Positions 22,562 through 35,167 of a stretch of 64,000 nucleotides of DNA are shown piece after piece. The stretch comes from Marsupella aquatica (lineage: Eukaryota > Marchantiophyta), in the NCBI GenBank assembly GCA_973895155.1, contig OZ316898.1, forward strand, positions 17,112,001 to 17,176,000, written 5' to 3'. The position numbers and the translations under genes are program-made. Under the pieces are notes generated by a model. It did not search any database. It was not told the origin of the DNA and saw only the letters and a program-made list of their open reading frames with translations. Every line of letters begins with the position of its first letter. Positions within the stretch are counted from its first letter, which is position 1.

Positions 22562-25500
22562 CAGGACCTTGACACTAAAATTATCTTAAGAGTCATGCTC
22601 CACATGACAATGATTCCCAATTGATAAAAAAACTCTAAGATCTGCAGTTCTTGTTACAATTAATCTGGATGTGTGGCATAATAGATGGTGGGTAATAAAA
22701 GTGACTAGCCACCAACCTCAATCTGTGTTTTTGTGTTCTCCAGTTCTTAGAATGCAGTCCACCGTGTCCAAATGCAAGTGATAAGTTCATAATGTACAGG
22801 ATTCAACACTCCCATGAAATGTGGGGATGCTGCAACAAGAAGCTGGGAGATGTTGACTAAAGCATTCCTGGTTTCAAGGGAGTGTTGAGTCTTACATAAA
22901 CCCCTGCCATGAGGCACTTTATCCATCATAGATTTATATCTTACGATGGAGAGAGATTCTAGGCCTGCTATTTGAGCTCAAACTGAGCAAGAACTAGCCG
23001 TGCCTCCATCATGGCAATGCTTTATATGAAGAATTGCATGCAATCCACTTCTTCCCAAAACTTTATGGCAATTGCTAAGAGAGGGCACTTGTAAATGCAC
23101 TGAGAATGCTGTTTTCTTAGGGTGCCTGTACATAATATCAATATTTCATTTCCTTCCACTCTCGGGGTTTTCACTTCCATAGAATCGGAACATCACGTGC
23201 GATGAAGAATAGGGAAGTTTTATTAGTTCTAAGGGAATACTTAGAATCTTTATGGAAGAACTTTAGAGTCTTTTAAATCCAATTTGGAATCTTGTAAGAA
23301 CATTAGTGTCATTTTAATCAAAATTTATAGGGTTTAAAAAATAAAAGAATTCTTACATTTTAGGAGGTGCAGGGCTTAAAAAAGTTGCAGGTGATGGAGG
23401 GGCCTCTATGTAGTGAGACCCCCGAGCTTCCAATATTCCACGTCATTCATGTTGCATTACAGCCTTTTTTCTTTGTCAAAATTTAGTCAGATTCTTTGTG
23501 TAAAGAAATACTCCTTCACCCCATCTAGACCCGATAGTAGATACCAGTTGCCAGTCGCCCTCATGCCTAGTTTCCTTGGCTTGCTGGTTTTCCCACTCCA
23601 TGCCTCAGCCCTGCATTTGCTCACTCGCAAAACTCCTAGGGTTCTTTGGATGCTAATGTGCCCAATCACTGTCACAACGAGCCCTGCCAAGCTCTTGCTG
23701 TTGTCTGCAAACTATGACCCTAAAGGCCGCATTCCCACTCTGAGGCCAAGCGTTTCACCGCCTCACCTAAGGGGTAACCACCCCCAATCACAACATCTTG
23801 CTCTCTTCCTTGCCACTTACCCTAATCAAGGAAACTGAAGGTGGATGAAGAGTTTTTAGTTTCCAGTATCTATCACATAATTCAAGGAAATTACCACTAA
23901 CTCCTCTTAATAATCTAAAGCTTTGATATTTTGCAGGATTTGTCAGGTGATCTGATAATACTTCTGGTTAATCTGGTATACAGAAAGAAAATATGATGGG
24001 GATTAATAAACTTATCTTTCAATTCACCTCCCTTCTCGTTGTCAGACAGGATCTTTCATGACCTACAGTAGATGGACCATCCTAACACTATACTTTTTAT
24101 TCATATAATACCTTTCTTTGCATGACTGTTCCCACTTTGTATGCCAAAAGTTTTGTCAATCCAGGTCCCTAAGTCAAATGTGGGGTCCATCCTAACCTCA
24201 CCTTCAAGAAAAGAAAACCTAGAGAATATTGTTTTTACAGAGAACAGCACCTAAAAGCACAAGCCTTTTGAAAAACGAACTCCAAAATTTCTGTATCGCT
24301 CAATATAATCTATTCATTAAAATAAGCTGGATCCCCCCTCTTGTTGCAGCTGTGCTGCAGCAGAGAACTTATTAAGACACGGTCAGCTCGGTCAAAGCAG
24401 GAAAACCTTTTAAAAACCCCCGGTCAAAATGAAATACGGTACTCGCTACAGTAGCACGATTGGTCTCCTCTCTGCCCATAGACTCAGTTACTAGTAGTCC
24501 CTTGCCTCCCTGCCCTGAATCTCCGTACGTCCCCCTTTGCCCACGCGTGCCTTTCCGTCCGTCCGTCGCATCAGACCCTCTCTTGTCGTCCAGTGTGTAC
24601 CCATGTGAAGATGACACCATACACTAGGCAGGTTTGCCTCGGATACATTTCTTCCCTGCCCTGCCCTAGGTCCCAGGCTAGCCTAGCTTAGCCTTCTGGG
24701 CTGCCCCAGATGCCTGCCCGAGAGGCCTGCCCGTCTGCATGAGCGACATGCCAAAACTCGGGCAACGTCCCGTTCCGTCCGTCGCGTTGGAAGAAGGGAA
24801 CGGAAGTTCCGAAGAGAGGGTTGGATGGAACGCTGTGATAGCGCCCCCTGCCTGCCCGCCCCTTGTCCTCAACCGACAAGCACCCATGCTTATTAATTAA
24901 GCGCCCTTTACACTTGACGCCGCCCGAGCGTCTGTACCCATCAGACCCGTCCCGTACATTCCAGTCTCCTACACTCCAAAAAAGTCATGTCGCCCCCTGC
25001 CCGTCTCCCTGCCCAGACATTGCCAGGTACACCGCCCAGGAGTCCGATCCACACCCATTTTTGTTCGCTTCCATGCCAGAATTTTTTTTCTCTCGAGACT
25101 TGGCAAAAGGGAGGAAAAAGAAATGGTCCCAAAACACTGACAGATCTGCGCTTCCAGATGTAATTATCCCCTTAGTGAAGTGGATCTCGAGTATTATTAA
25201 TTGAGTAAACTGGATTTGGAGTACGGTACAGCTAATCTCCTCGTCACTCACCAGCCCGGGACCGCATGGTACTGTATAAAATCTTTTCGTGGAACCGATA
25301 CAGCAAGTAGTGGTTAAGGAGAATTAAATTACTCATTGCCCTCTTCACATTAGCCGTTAATGGACGGCGGTAATCAGCACATCTCTCTTCAAGTGGGGCA
25401 GAGGTCTGAGGTCTGAAGTGTGTGAGCAGAGTCTGGGCACTTGGGCAGACGGCCAGAAGCCCAGAATCGTGCCTGGAAATGTTTGTTGGGTTACGGGCTG

Positions 25501-28216
25501 GCGACTGGGGTTGAGATTACGGTTGTTTGAAACGGTAAATAATCAGCTGATTAAGTTACTGTAGTATCATGAGGTGAGATTACGGTACTGTATCTGCCCG
25601 CCCACAAAGATTGAGGTTAGCAGAAAGCAGAAAGGGGCAGAAGCACAATTATTTATTAGGGGCTCGGGTCAGGAGTACAGTAGTTATGGAGAGCCGGGCA
25701 GGGTTGTCTATGATGACGCAGATTAAGCACGTGCGAGTACTTCGGCTCCAACACGTGCCCGACAGGCCCCTCGTCAGGAATAGAGATCCCTGAATTTATT
25801 TCAAACTGGGCTGGGCAGCGGGTCAAATTGTAAACAAAAACCGGGACTGGACCTTTCAGACACTTACCGAGATCATTGAGATTCGAAACCGCTGACCGGG
25901 CTTTCATAGAAAAATCAAAAATGGGATCTTTACCACTTCACCCACAACTACCAAAACTACCCAATGTATTTATAATCATTTGTTTTTCGTGAAAAAAATC
26001 TGCATGAATACTGTAGGTTTCCCTTAAAAGTCTTCACCAAATTCACGAAATTTCTTTTGTCTTTCACTAGCTAGTTTCTCACCTGCACAACTACCCCATT
26101 GGCAGAATTTGATTGCCATCCTTACATCTAGGGCGACCTCAGGGTTTAAATAAGGAAACATTAATTTAGGAAATTTAAATAAGGACTATTCATAGCATAA
26201 TCCCATTAATACAAGACCACTTCAAAGCATAATCTCCTTAATACAAGGCCACCTCAACAAACATTAGACATCACCTCGTTATGTCAACAGTAGATCCAGT
26301 CTGTCCCTTGTTTCTCTCACACTGAACATTGTTCCATTGCTCTAGTTTTCTTCTTTCTCATGATAATCAAGCTCAAACACCTTCTGCTGACTCACAAAGA
26401 ACACAACCTACAAGGATGTTCCATGTTTGTTATACTCTCAAATGGGCGGACATGTTTGTTTCCATGCGGCTTGTGCTAGCAGTCCCAGCCCCAGTCATGC
26501 AAGTGAATCCACCCTTTTATCCAAAAATCAATCAAATACTTTTTCTGGTTGTTCCTGGTCCTCTACCCTTTCACTGATCTTGGGATGGGTACCAGTTTCC
26601 AAGGATTAAACAGAACTCAACCAGATTTCTTGGAATGTTATGGACATCTGTGGTAAAAGTTGAGAATGATTATTTCCAGCCTCCAACTCAGGGGTGTCAG
26701 TTTTACACAAAAGATACACATGACCTGCGATGACAAAGCGTAAGATCATTCTATTCATTCTCAATAAGACCTAATAGGAAATTTGGATTGTAGTCGAAGA
26801 GTTTTATTTGAATGATAATGTTTATTAGGTATCCAAGTATAGGGTTCAAAAACAATGAAATGATGGGTCCGGTAACTGCACACCATAATTACCATATTTT
26901 GATGTGTGATTACCAGAAGGGCAAAATGACATGTGTATATATGGTACATTTATCTCAGTGTTAAACCCTCAAGTCTTCTATAAGAAGCCAACTTTAGTAC
27001 CCCTCTACCCATTCCTTGTGAGAGGAACAACCTAAAACTCTGAACTCCTGGGCTCGAGATTTCGAACAGAATCATAACAAGAGAAAAAAGTACAAGCACC
27101 AAACCCAACAGAAAACGACAAATTCAAACCCCCAGAAACCTAGGAAAAAATAGAGGAAAAGGTCTACCAAGGCATCTGCAAGCCCTAAACCCAGGAAGTC
27201 CCAAAATTGTAGAAAAACATACAAGAAAACGAGAAACAGTACAAGCGCCAAAACCGAAAAGAAAATTGCAAATCCAAACCCCAAACCTAGAAACAAAACC
27301 ATCATCAACGCATATGCCAACCCCAAATAACCCAGGGGAAAAAAAGGTGATAATTGAACAAATCTACCCCTGCCATAGTTGTTAGTGTTGTTGCACGAAG
27401 CGGGCAAGTTTTCCATGGTCGGTCAATGCACCAACAAAACTTTTTGTCCCGTAGCAAAAAGAACGCCTCGCCCGTGGTCCTCACCAAAGATACTCGTACT
27501 CGAGGCCCGGGCTGTCGCCGGTTGGGGGGTACCCCCCCTTGACTCCCGTATGGCTGCCCCGACCCTACCCAACCCTACCCGACCCGACCCGATGCTGCCC
27601 GCCCTCGTTCCCCTCTTCTGTAGCCCCGTCTACTCTAGACCCTCCCGCTACGAGACAAAAAAAGTCCTTTGGCGGTCAGGTACTACAAAACGGACGACAG
27701 ACAGACACAAAGACCCGAACCCAACAGCCCAGACCGACATACCACGAAACCGAGCCTTATCAGTGTTTACCGTAGACGTAATCGAAACTGCATTCTGCCC
27801 TGCCTGCCCTTGCCCGTACCGTACAGTACCAAAATTTCGGGTGCGGTCCGTCAGACTTCACGTACGCTTTGGTTTGCGGAAGTAATCATTTAATTAAGCA
27901 GCAATCGGAGATCTTCCCTCGCAATCACTTCATCGTATCCGTAGACTGCGAAGATCGACGTTGTGGTGAAGTCCAGGAGATCATTAAGTTTATCATGATT
28001 ACGGTGTCCCCCTGTGGGAAGTGATTAGCGATAATGATGAGTCTGGTGAGCGAACCTCAAAAGAGGTGATTCGGGGCGACGTCAAAGTTTTTCGTGCAAG
28101 TGGAATATCTGGGTACTGAAGATTTTATGGGAGCATCATTTTTCCAGATATCTATTGTAATTCTTTCTCCACAAATCTGACAATTTTGCTAGACTGGAAA
28201 CACCCAAACCTATGCC
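22562..28216. other. gene-poor block with GC-rich islands
   Basis: No supportable gene. GC-rich islands at about 24440-25120, 25380-25800 and 27400-27890 carry recurring words such as ccgtccgtcc, ctgcccg and gtacggtac/gtactgta. Long open frames there follow from C-rich composition. 26193-26262 holds a 35-bp tandem duplication (cataatc..ttaatacaag). 27082-27330 holds two diverged copies of an A/C-rich unit of about 150 bp (agtacaagc..ccaaa). Confidence 0.5.
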
Positions 28217-28219
28217 TAA

Positions 28220-28571
28220 GAGCATCTCCACGTGCTCCAGAGAAAATTTGGCAATTGCCCTCCCCATCTATGACCAGTGTGAGTAAATATTTGGAGGTCT
28301 ACTTCCAAAGCCATCCCTAAATTTGGAAGTCCCCAAACCAACCCGCAGGCCGGCCTTAGTTCTCATCAACGGCAAAACCGGCACATCTAGCTCCATTTGT
28401 ATTACACAATTGAAGGTCCAAATACAAGATTTGAGAAACTGAGGTCATTTTGGGCGATTTTTGGTGGGGTTGTAGAGAGTTTGTAGGAACATTGTCATCT
28501 CAACTCCAGGAAATGCATTTCTATGTTTAATGTGTGAGGGGCACTGTCAACCAAACTGGTGGAGATGCTTC
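28220..28571. mobile_element. PIF/Harbinger-type (Tourist-like) MITE
   Basis: A 352-bp element with terminal inverted repeats GAGCATCTCCAC (left) and GTGGAGATGCTTC (right), flanked by TAA on both sides (28217-28219 and 28572-28574). A GAGCATCTCCA-type terminus and a 3-bp TAA/TWA duplication are hallmarks of plant Tourist-like MITEs mobilised by PIF/Harbinger transposases. No transposase is encoded. Some inner sequence also pairs (gccctcccc with gaggggcac), which supports descent from a longer inverted repeat. Confidence 0.88.
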
Positions 28572-28574
28572 TAA

Positions 28575-31500
28575 GCCTAGATATAACACAACATTTGACA
28601 AAGAACTTGGATGGAGCCTCTTAATGTTGGCCACCTTTTGTCCCATTCTTGGATGCAGCACTAAATAACCAAACACCTCCCTAGATACAAGGCCTACTTG
28701 CCAAATGTGACAAATAAAAATTTCAAAACTTAGCCAACATGATGTGAAGCAACATCTCGTGGTCAATATACATGTGTCATTAGACACTTGGTAGACAATA
28801 CCTCCAGCTCCAGCCAGGAGAGAAGTAGCCAGCTTACTGCCTTCCCAAAAATGTAAATAGAAGGCTACTTGGATGTTTGCATTCCAAACCAAATGGAACA
28901 TAGGCGTTAAGACTTTACTTGGCCAAGACCCACTCATTTGGCAATGAAATAGAAATGAGTAGATGTTAAGGATTTTTGATAGCAATACTCCACAGTTGGG
29001 ATTGCAGCCATCCCCCATCAACTGAATAAGGCATATTCACGAGTGGAAACTGCTTTCCTGGCAGTTAGTGCACTCCAAACATCCCTGCTATCAGGGAGAC
29101 AATTGAGCTGGTGGGGGCATCAAGGTTATTGAAGGGAATTAGGGTTCCACCTGTCCTGCCTTTCACTGTCACCAAAAATGGCCAGCCAGGTTTGAATCAC
29201 AAGAAAAGCTGAAGCAATGAGTCCAGTTGCCAGGGCAGTTGCAGAGATGTTGGATTGCAAATTTTGTCAATTGGTATTGGTGGATCTTGTCCCTGCTAGC
29301 ATTTGGAGCGGAGGACCACCGCTGGCCTCAAGAGGAAACGCACCTCACCATGATGTTGGAGCGCGCAGACTGGGGCATGGTAGGGGGTAAAATTGAGCAC
29401 GCCGGGCTGGTCTTGCTTGATTTGTTCCTGGATGAACCCAATAGCAGACTGGTGGGAATGCTCTTCCAGTATTGAAATCCAATTACTCAACAATGTTGGC
29501 AATTTCTCAAACTTGGTTCATGTGTTGCAAAGCACGCATGCAGGAGAAAATTCTACCATGCATATGGGAATGGAAAAAATCAGTTGAATTTGGATATGGA
29601 GGGCAAATATTCTTGGTGTGGCCGCCCACACACCTTCATTCACAGTTAATATAGATGAGGGCCAATGTAATCCTCAAAATACCTATTCCTGATCACTTTG
29701 CCCTATCAGTTAAAGTCACACCATTCTGGGTATTTAAAGCAAACACATCATGGTGGTTCATCTGGCCTAGTAACCCAAACATTTCACGGAAGGGAGGCAG
29801 TCCAAAGCTGGGAGAATAATCTCATAGATTTGGAATAGATTACAAATATGCTCTTGATCATTTTGGGCTAAATAATGTAGACAAAAAATTAGGACAGGAA
29901 ATTTACTTAGTTGGAGTGCCCAAACACTGATGGACTTGTGTTTCTGTTGGGGCATACCAAGCCCAATTCCATTCTGCTGAACATGATAATTTGGTTTTGA
30001 CAAAACAGGGGCAGACCAGTAAGGTCAAAGAGCAATGACTTGGTCTTTTATATTTGACATGTGCAGTTGTGACCCACAGGTTAATCTTTAGTTGGATCTA
30101 ATCAATTACAAATTGTGGGGGCAGTAGTCTTGGCCCTCCTCCAATAGTCAATCCCCTTGGCTCTACACTGTTCACAGCAATTAATGTCACTAACACTAAC
30201 TCTTGTGAAGCAAGGTTTAGGCTGAGTCATGAATTCATTCTACCAAAAAAAATTACATGCATTTTTAGAAATTGTTTCGCCCAATGGAAAGAAGGTGCCC
30301 CAGCTTCTGCAGAGAAAAAACCTTGGCCCTAGGATGCATGCAGTAGTGTAGAGAAGCCCTATTCCCCTCTTCTTCTTCATCATACTAATAGCCATGAAGG
30401 TGTATTTAGTTGACAAGGATATACAGGTCCCCCTCTGGTAGCGACTCTCCCAATCTTTCACACTTGTGGTCCACCCCTTGGCTTTGGTATTGGTGTTGGT
30501 CTGTTGAGCAATGATGCAGCTGGCAACAACATGCAAATGTGACAATCCAGCGCACAAGTAGTTGAAACACATAGATATATGCTTCACCTCCAATTAGGTC
30601 ACATCCACGAGAACACGCCAGAGTTTTACTACACTTGATCTAGGTCTGTTGGCCATACCAAGTCTCCACAACACAAGCTCTCATTGTCTCCCAAGTGGCT
30701 CAAAAACAATAGGTTTGAGTTCCTCATCACAAGCAAACACCTGCTTGCCTATATACTAACAGTATAGCTAAGCTAACCAAGTTTGTGACTACGGTTAGCC
30801 TAATTAGGGCTACAGCCATAAATCTAGACCTATGAATAAATGCCTAGCATGGTCCCTTTGCATTTCTTCCCCTCGCATTGTATTATATCACCTCTTTCCT
30901 TAAAAGTGTGATTCTCAAGGTATCATAAGGAGGGGGGTTTTATTTTTAAAAAATTAGTTTCTAAAACATAGCTCCTAGATGTCCCTGTTTGCTTAGGCAA
31001 CGCAAATCTCACCAAAAAAAGTGCATATGTTTTGCTCAATAAAGTTGACTTACTTTCCTTGCCAATGAGATTCTAAAAAGCAAAAAGCAATGGAGAGAAA
31101 AACAGTAAAACACGCATACTGTCAGCATGTTATGAGAATGTGACAATATATATCTGTCAGAGTGCCAAAGGATAGAAACGCCAAACCTAGAGATTGGGCT
31201 CCCAAAGGCAATGCAACCCAATAAAGTAAGGGAAGGGGACAAGGCCCCAATATCACTAAAAAGGCCCAACAGCCAAAGATTCTCCAAAAACAAAAAGGGA
31301 AGAACAAACAAAGAACCTACCAAGTAGCCCAGAAGACTAACACCCTACCGGGCTGAAAATTGAAAAGCCTGGTAGAGCTTGTAAACCACACATGAGGGTT
31401 TGTCTAGGGCCCTAAACCAATTGCCTCGGTTTATGAAGGACAGTGAGCCATCAAAGTGCAACAAACATTCTCTGCCTAAAGAAGGAGGTGAGGACAAAGA

Positions 31501-33003
31501 CTTAGGGATAAGTCCACATCCAATACAACAAACTGCAGAAGTCCAAAGAAACTGATCAAAGGTAGGGTGGGAGCACCAAAACTCTCCATAGCAAAAGGGT
31601 AAAAAAGATCCTAATCCCAGAGGCGGAGACTCAATAAAGCAGAGAAAACCAGGAACAGGCCAAGGAAACCAAAGAGCCAAGAAGCCCAAGAGTCCAGTGG
31701 CAAAAGAATTGAAGCCCAGCCCCTACAGAGTAGCAAAATGAAAATGCTGGTTGCGCTTGGAGTTAACCTACACAGGAGTTATTGGAGCGGAATTTATCTA
31801 GAAGCCCTAAAATGAAATAGCCTTGACCCTATAAGGAATAGTGAATATCTAAGCACTGCTATGTAGTGCACATCCTCTGTCTAAAGAATAGCAATAACTT
31901 ATTTTAAAAATATTTTTAGAATATACTTGTCAGGAGGGAGTGGCATGGGAGTTGACGCAATGAAGCACTATCTGTGGCAACTAAGAATAAGAATAAAAGA
32001 TTGACCATTACAGCACACACAAAAAAGTAAAACTACACAGATTAATGTTTGGATGGACCACTCTCACTCCCATGAATCTGCAACTCTGATGGATGGGATC
32101 ACTTTAGACAACAAAACAGGCAATTTTTTGAATTGAAAAATACTTCTAAGTAAGGATTATTATTTAGTGGTTTCATAGATTTAAATAAAATAATGCTTGA
32201 ATGGACCACTCCATGCAACCCCGATAGACAAGACAACTTCTGGCCAAAGAAATGTGTGACTTTTCCAAACAGAAAACAATTTCTATTTGAGCATAATGAG
32301 GGTTTTTTGTGATCCACCCCGGTTATGTGGGGCCATTGAAGAATTTTGTCAAACGTGTAGGTCCATGGGAGCTTCACACTCGACTGAACTTTTCTTTTTG
32401 ACAAGTTTATTTCAAATTGGCCACGTTTTACTCATTCATTGCTTCAAAATCTTAGGCATTAGGCAGATACCTCACTAATGATGTAGTTTAAAAAGTAAAA
32501 TTACTAAAAGAAGTTTGTGTCATGATAATGCTCGTTGCAAAGTTTTCAGAGCCCCGCTCCAAAATGTACGTACCAACCAATAAGATAATTATATAGGTAC
32601 CCACAAGAGCGCTGTTGACTCCTATGTGCAAAGTCAATTTGACTTTTCAGATATGGCTGGAAAAGTTTTAAAATAAATATATTTATATCATTATACTTAT
32701 ACATCATGACACTGTACATGAATATTCAAGAGACAGCATTCTGATAACCTCTTGTGTTTTATAAAGGGTTTTAATTTAGGTGATGATGAGGTCAACCATC
32801 CCACCCAAATGCATGGCGATTGGTCGGTACGCTCAGGAGTTGAGATATATGCTAACAGATGGATTGTGCGCCAATTGGTTTTTGAATAATAACAATTTAA
32901 TAGTCAAATAGAGTTGAAATTGGAAGCTGAATTGCTGTTGAGAAATGAATGATCTCAGCGAATATTGGTACGAGGGTGGTAAGAGTCTTGTAAGTACAAA
33001 CAG
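28575..33003. other. gene-poor block, no gene seen
   Basis: Minus-strand frames at 28527-29021 (164 codons, overlapping the MITE end), 31036-31323 and 31345-31689 show no domain that I recognise. The last is partly echoed by a diverged second copy near 31755-31884. No LTR pair, rRNA or tRNA was found. Confidence 0.45.
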
Positions 33004-33311
33004 ACATTTAGTGAAGCTAACCTGAAACCGTTTAGTTGAATTGAATGGAAGCACATCCAAAATCAACCATCAATGGAGCAGAAGCTTGAGTGACTATATT
33101 CAAGACATTTAGTGGAACTCACCTGAACTGTGTTCGATGAATTCAATGGACGCACATCCGAAATTAGGAACCATCCATGGAGCAGAAGCTCGAGTGACTA
33201 TATTCAAGATATTAGTGAAACTCACCACAAACTGTATAATTGAGTTCAATTGAAGCACATCCAAAATTAGGAACCATCAATGGAGCAGAAGCTTGGGTGG
33301 CCATATTCAAG
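33004..33311. repeat. 104-bp tandem repeat, 3 copies
   Basis: Units 33004-33104, 33105-33208 and 33209-33311. Each reads attagtg..ct..cc, then ttga.ttcaat, g.acatcc.aaat, and ends ggagcagaagct followed by atattcaag. Copies differ by substitutions and one small gap in the first unit. Confidence 0.93.
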
Positions 33312-34872
33312 ACTACAGACAATCTAGAGGTTATGGGGGGCACCATCAATGGTCTAGAAAGTATTCTGGACTAATGCTCCTGCTAAATCATGATTGTTGT
33401 TTATTGGTTCCCTCAGCTCTATATCCTCGATTGCCAATTGTGCCAAGAAGGCCAAGACATGAGGTTATATGTCTTCACATTTCTTGATGCTACCTACAAT
33501 ACATGGATCCAGATACAAGCAGAGAGTTTTGTTGACATTTACCTGCAAACTTAGTGCAGGGGTAGCTGTCTTTGTTATGGGGAAATGAGGTTTTGAGTTC
33601 AAGTTTCATCAGTTGACCAGTTCTTGCACCAACTCTTATCCCAAATTGGGCTTGTTGCATACAACAGACTGGACATTCAAAAAATTGGAGATCCCTCTCT
33701 CTAATAAACTAATTGGAAACATAGGCAGACAACATGTAAGAGTGGGACCCCAGGGGTTCTAATAATTGAGTTCCTAGGAACCCTCTACCTGAAAGTATTC
33801 AAGGCCAAGGATCTCAACAATCATAAATGAATCTGGAGCCTTCCTCCCCAGCCTCCACACTTGTGCATCCTGGCTGCATACACTTTCCCCTTCCCTATTT
33901 TTTTGAAGTGTAAATAGCTTTTTTGTGTACTCCGCTTGGGGTTCACTAGTGTCAAGGATGTATGCCCCTCTTCTTTGATCCAAGACCCCGTCCCAGACCT
34001 TCACCTTCTAGCCCATAAATTTTTCCACTAGGCTATGCCTGCCAGAATGGATGAACTCCTTTACCCATACTATATAATCCAATATCGGAGCCAAATAAGA
34101 TATGGGCAACTCACACTGCCTCCGGCTATTATCATCTATTAGCTTTGATACTAGTTTCTACCCACCTTATAGACAGAAGGCCCCAAGTGCAGGTTATTCC
34201 CCCTACTATATGTGTCAATGTATTAAGTAGATTGAAAAGATTTTCTAGGGGTCGGTGAGAACTTCCAGGCTGCCAGACTATATCACATGTGACAGAAAAC
34301 ATGTCATGTGTTAATTCATTTTGGGGAAGACTTTTATATAGAGAGATAATCAATATTACATAATGTGTATGTCCCACACACATGGCACCCACCTGCATAG
34401 AAGACGCCAAGAGATGAAATGCTAACATTGTAAATATACTGTAGTTATTTTGCTAAAACTGTCAATCATTTTATTCAATTTTATATCATAGAAGCTCGTA
34501 TACCACCGCAACCCATATGAACTTCTCTTAAAACATTGTTTGAACTCAAATAGTATATTCTTTGCAAAAATGATCAAACTTTCTGGCCTCAAAAGCTGCA
34601 AGGACTATCCTAGTTCATGGTAACAAATTGTGGTTCATCCAAACTTTGGTTTCATGTTCTATAAAACTAGTCATTTTCTATAGTCCTAAAACATAACATT
34701 TACTTAGTGCCTGGTCATCTCAAGCTCACTTGCTCATACCGGAGACGACATGACATGACCGTGTACACGCATCCATAATGATGTATGCCAATCGAATCAC
34801 ACCTCGGAATGAATTAAGTGACTTGACTGCCAATGCCATACATTTCAGTACTGCTGGAATTCAATAAGCTCT

Positions 34873-35150
34873 GGTCAAAACCCCAAAGGTATTTGGGCTG
34901 ATTCTGGCCCAACCAGACACGGGAAATCTAGTGCTTTATCTATTTGGCAAAGGTGGTGAATACGAATGAGAAGATGCTAAGAATATTTTTATTGATTTCA
35001 CGTGTCTGGTCAAAACCCCAAAAGTGTTTTGGCTGATTCACAAATTAATCTAGACAATACATCTAGCAAAATACCAGACACGGGAGATCTTGTGCTTTAT
35101 CTATTTGGCAATGGTGGTGAATACCAATGAGAAGATGTTTTTATTGAATT
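34873..35150. repeat. 135-bp imperfect tandem duplication with internal hairpin
   Basis: Units start with ggtcaaaaccccaaa at 34873 and 35008 and share agacacggga, gtgctttatctatttggca and gagaagatg. Unit 2 has an extra block acaaattaatctaga..tctagcaaaat whose reverse complement (attttgctagatcaatttgt) follows at about 35146-35167, so it can fold. Confidence 0.8.
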
Positions 35151-35167
35151 TTGCTAGATCAATTTGT

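Noticed and set aside
27072-27416. 114-codon minus-strand frame rich in Phe/Leu
   Set aside because: It arises from an A-rich tandem duplication. The hydrophobic repeats are compositional, not membrane-protein evidence.
33004-33311. CRISPR-like array
   Set aside because: The repeats are direct adjoining units of 104 bp with no spacers, and the genome is a plant's.
34075-34110. Primer-binding-site-like atatcggagcc, suggesting an LTR retrotransposon
   Set aside because: Only a partial match to the usual tRNA-Met site, with no LTR pair or gag/pol sequence nearby.
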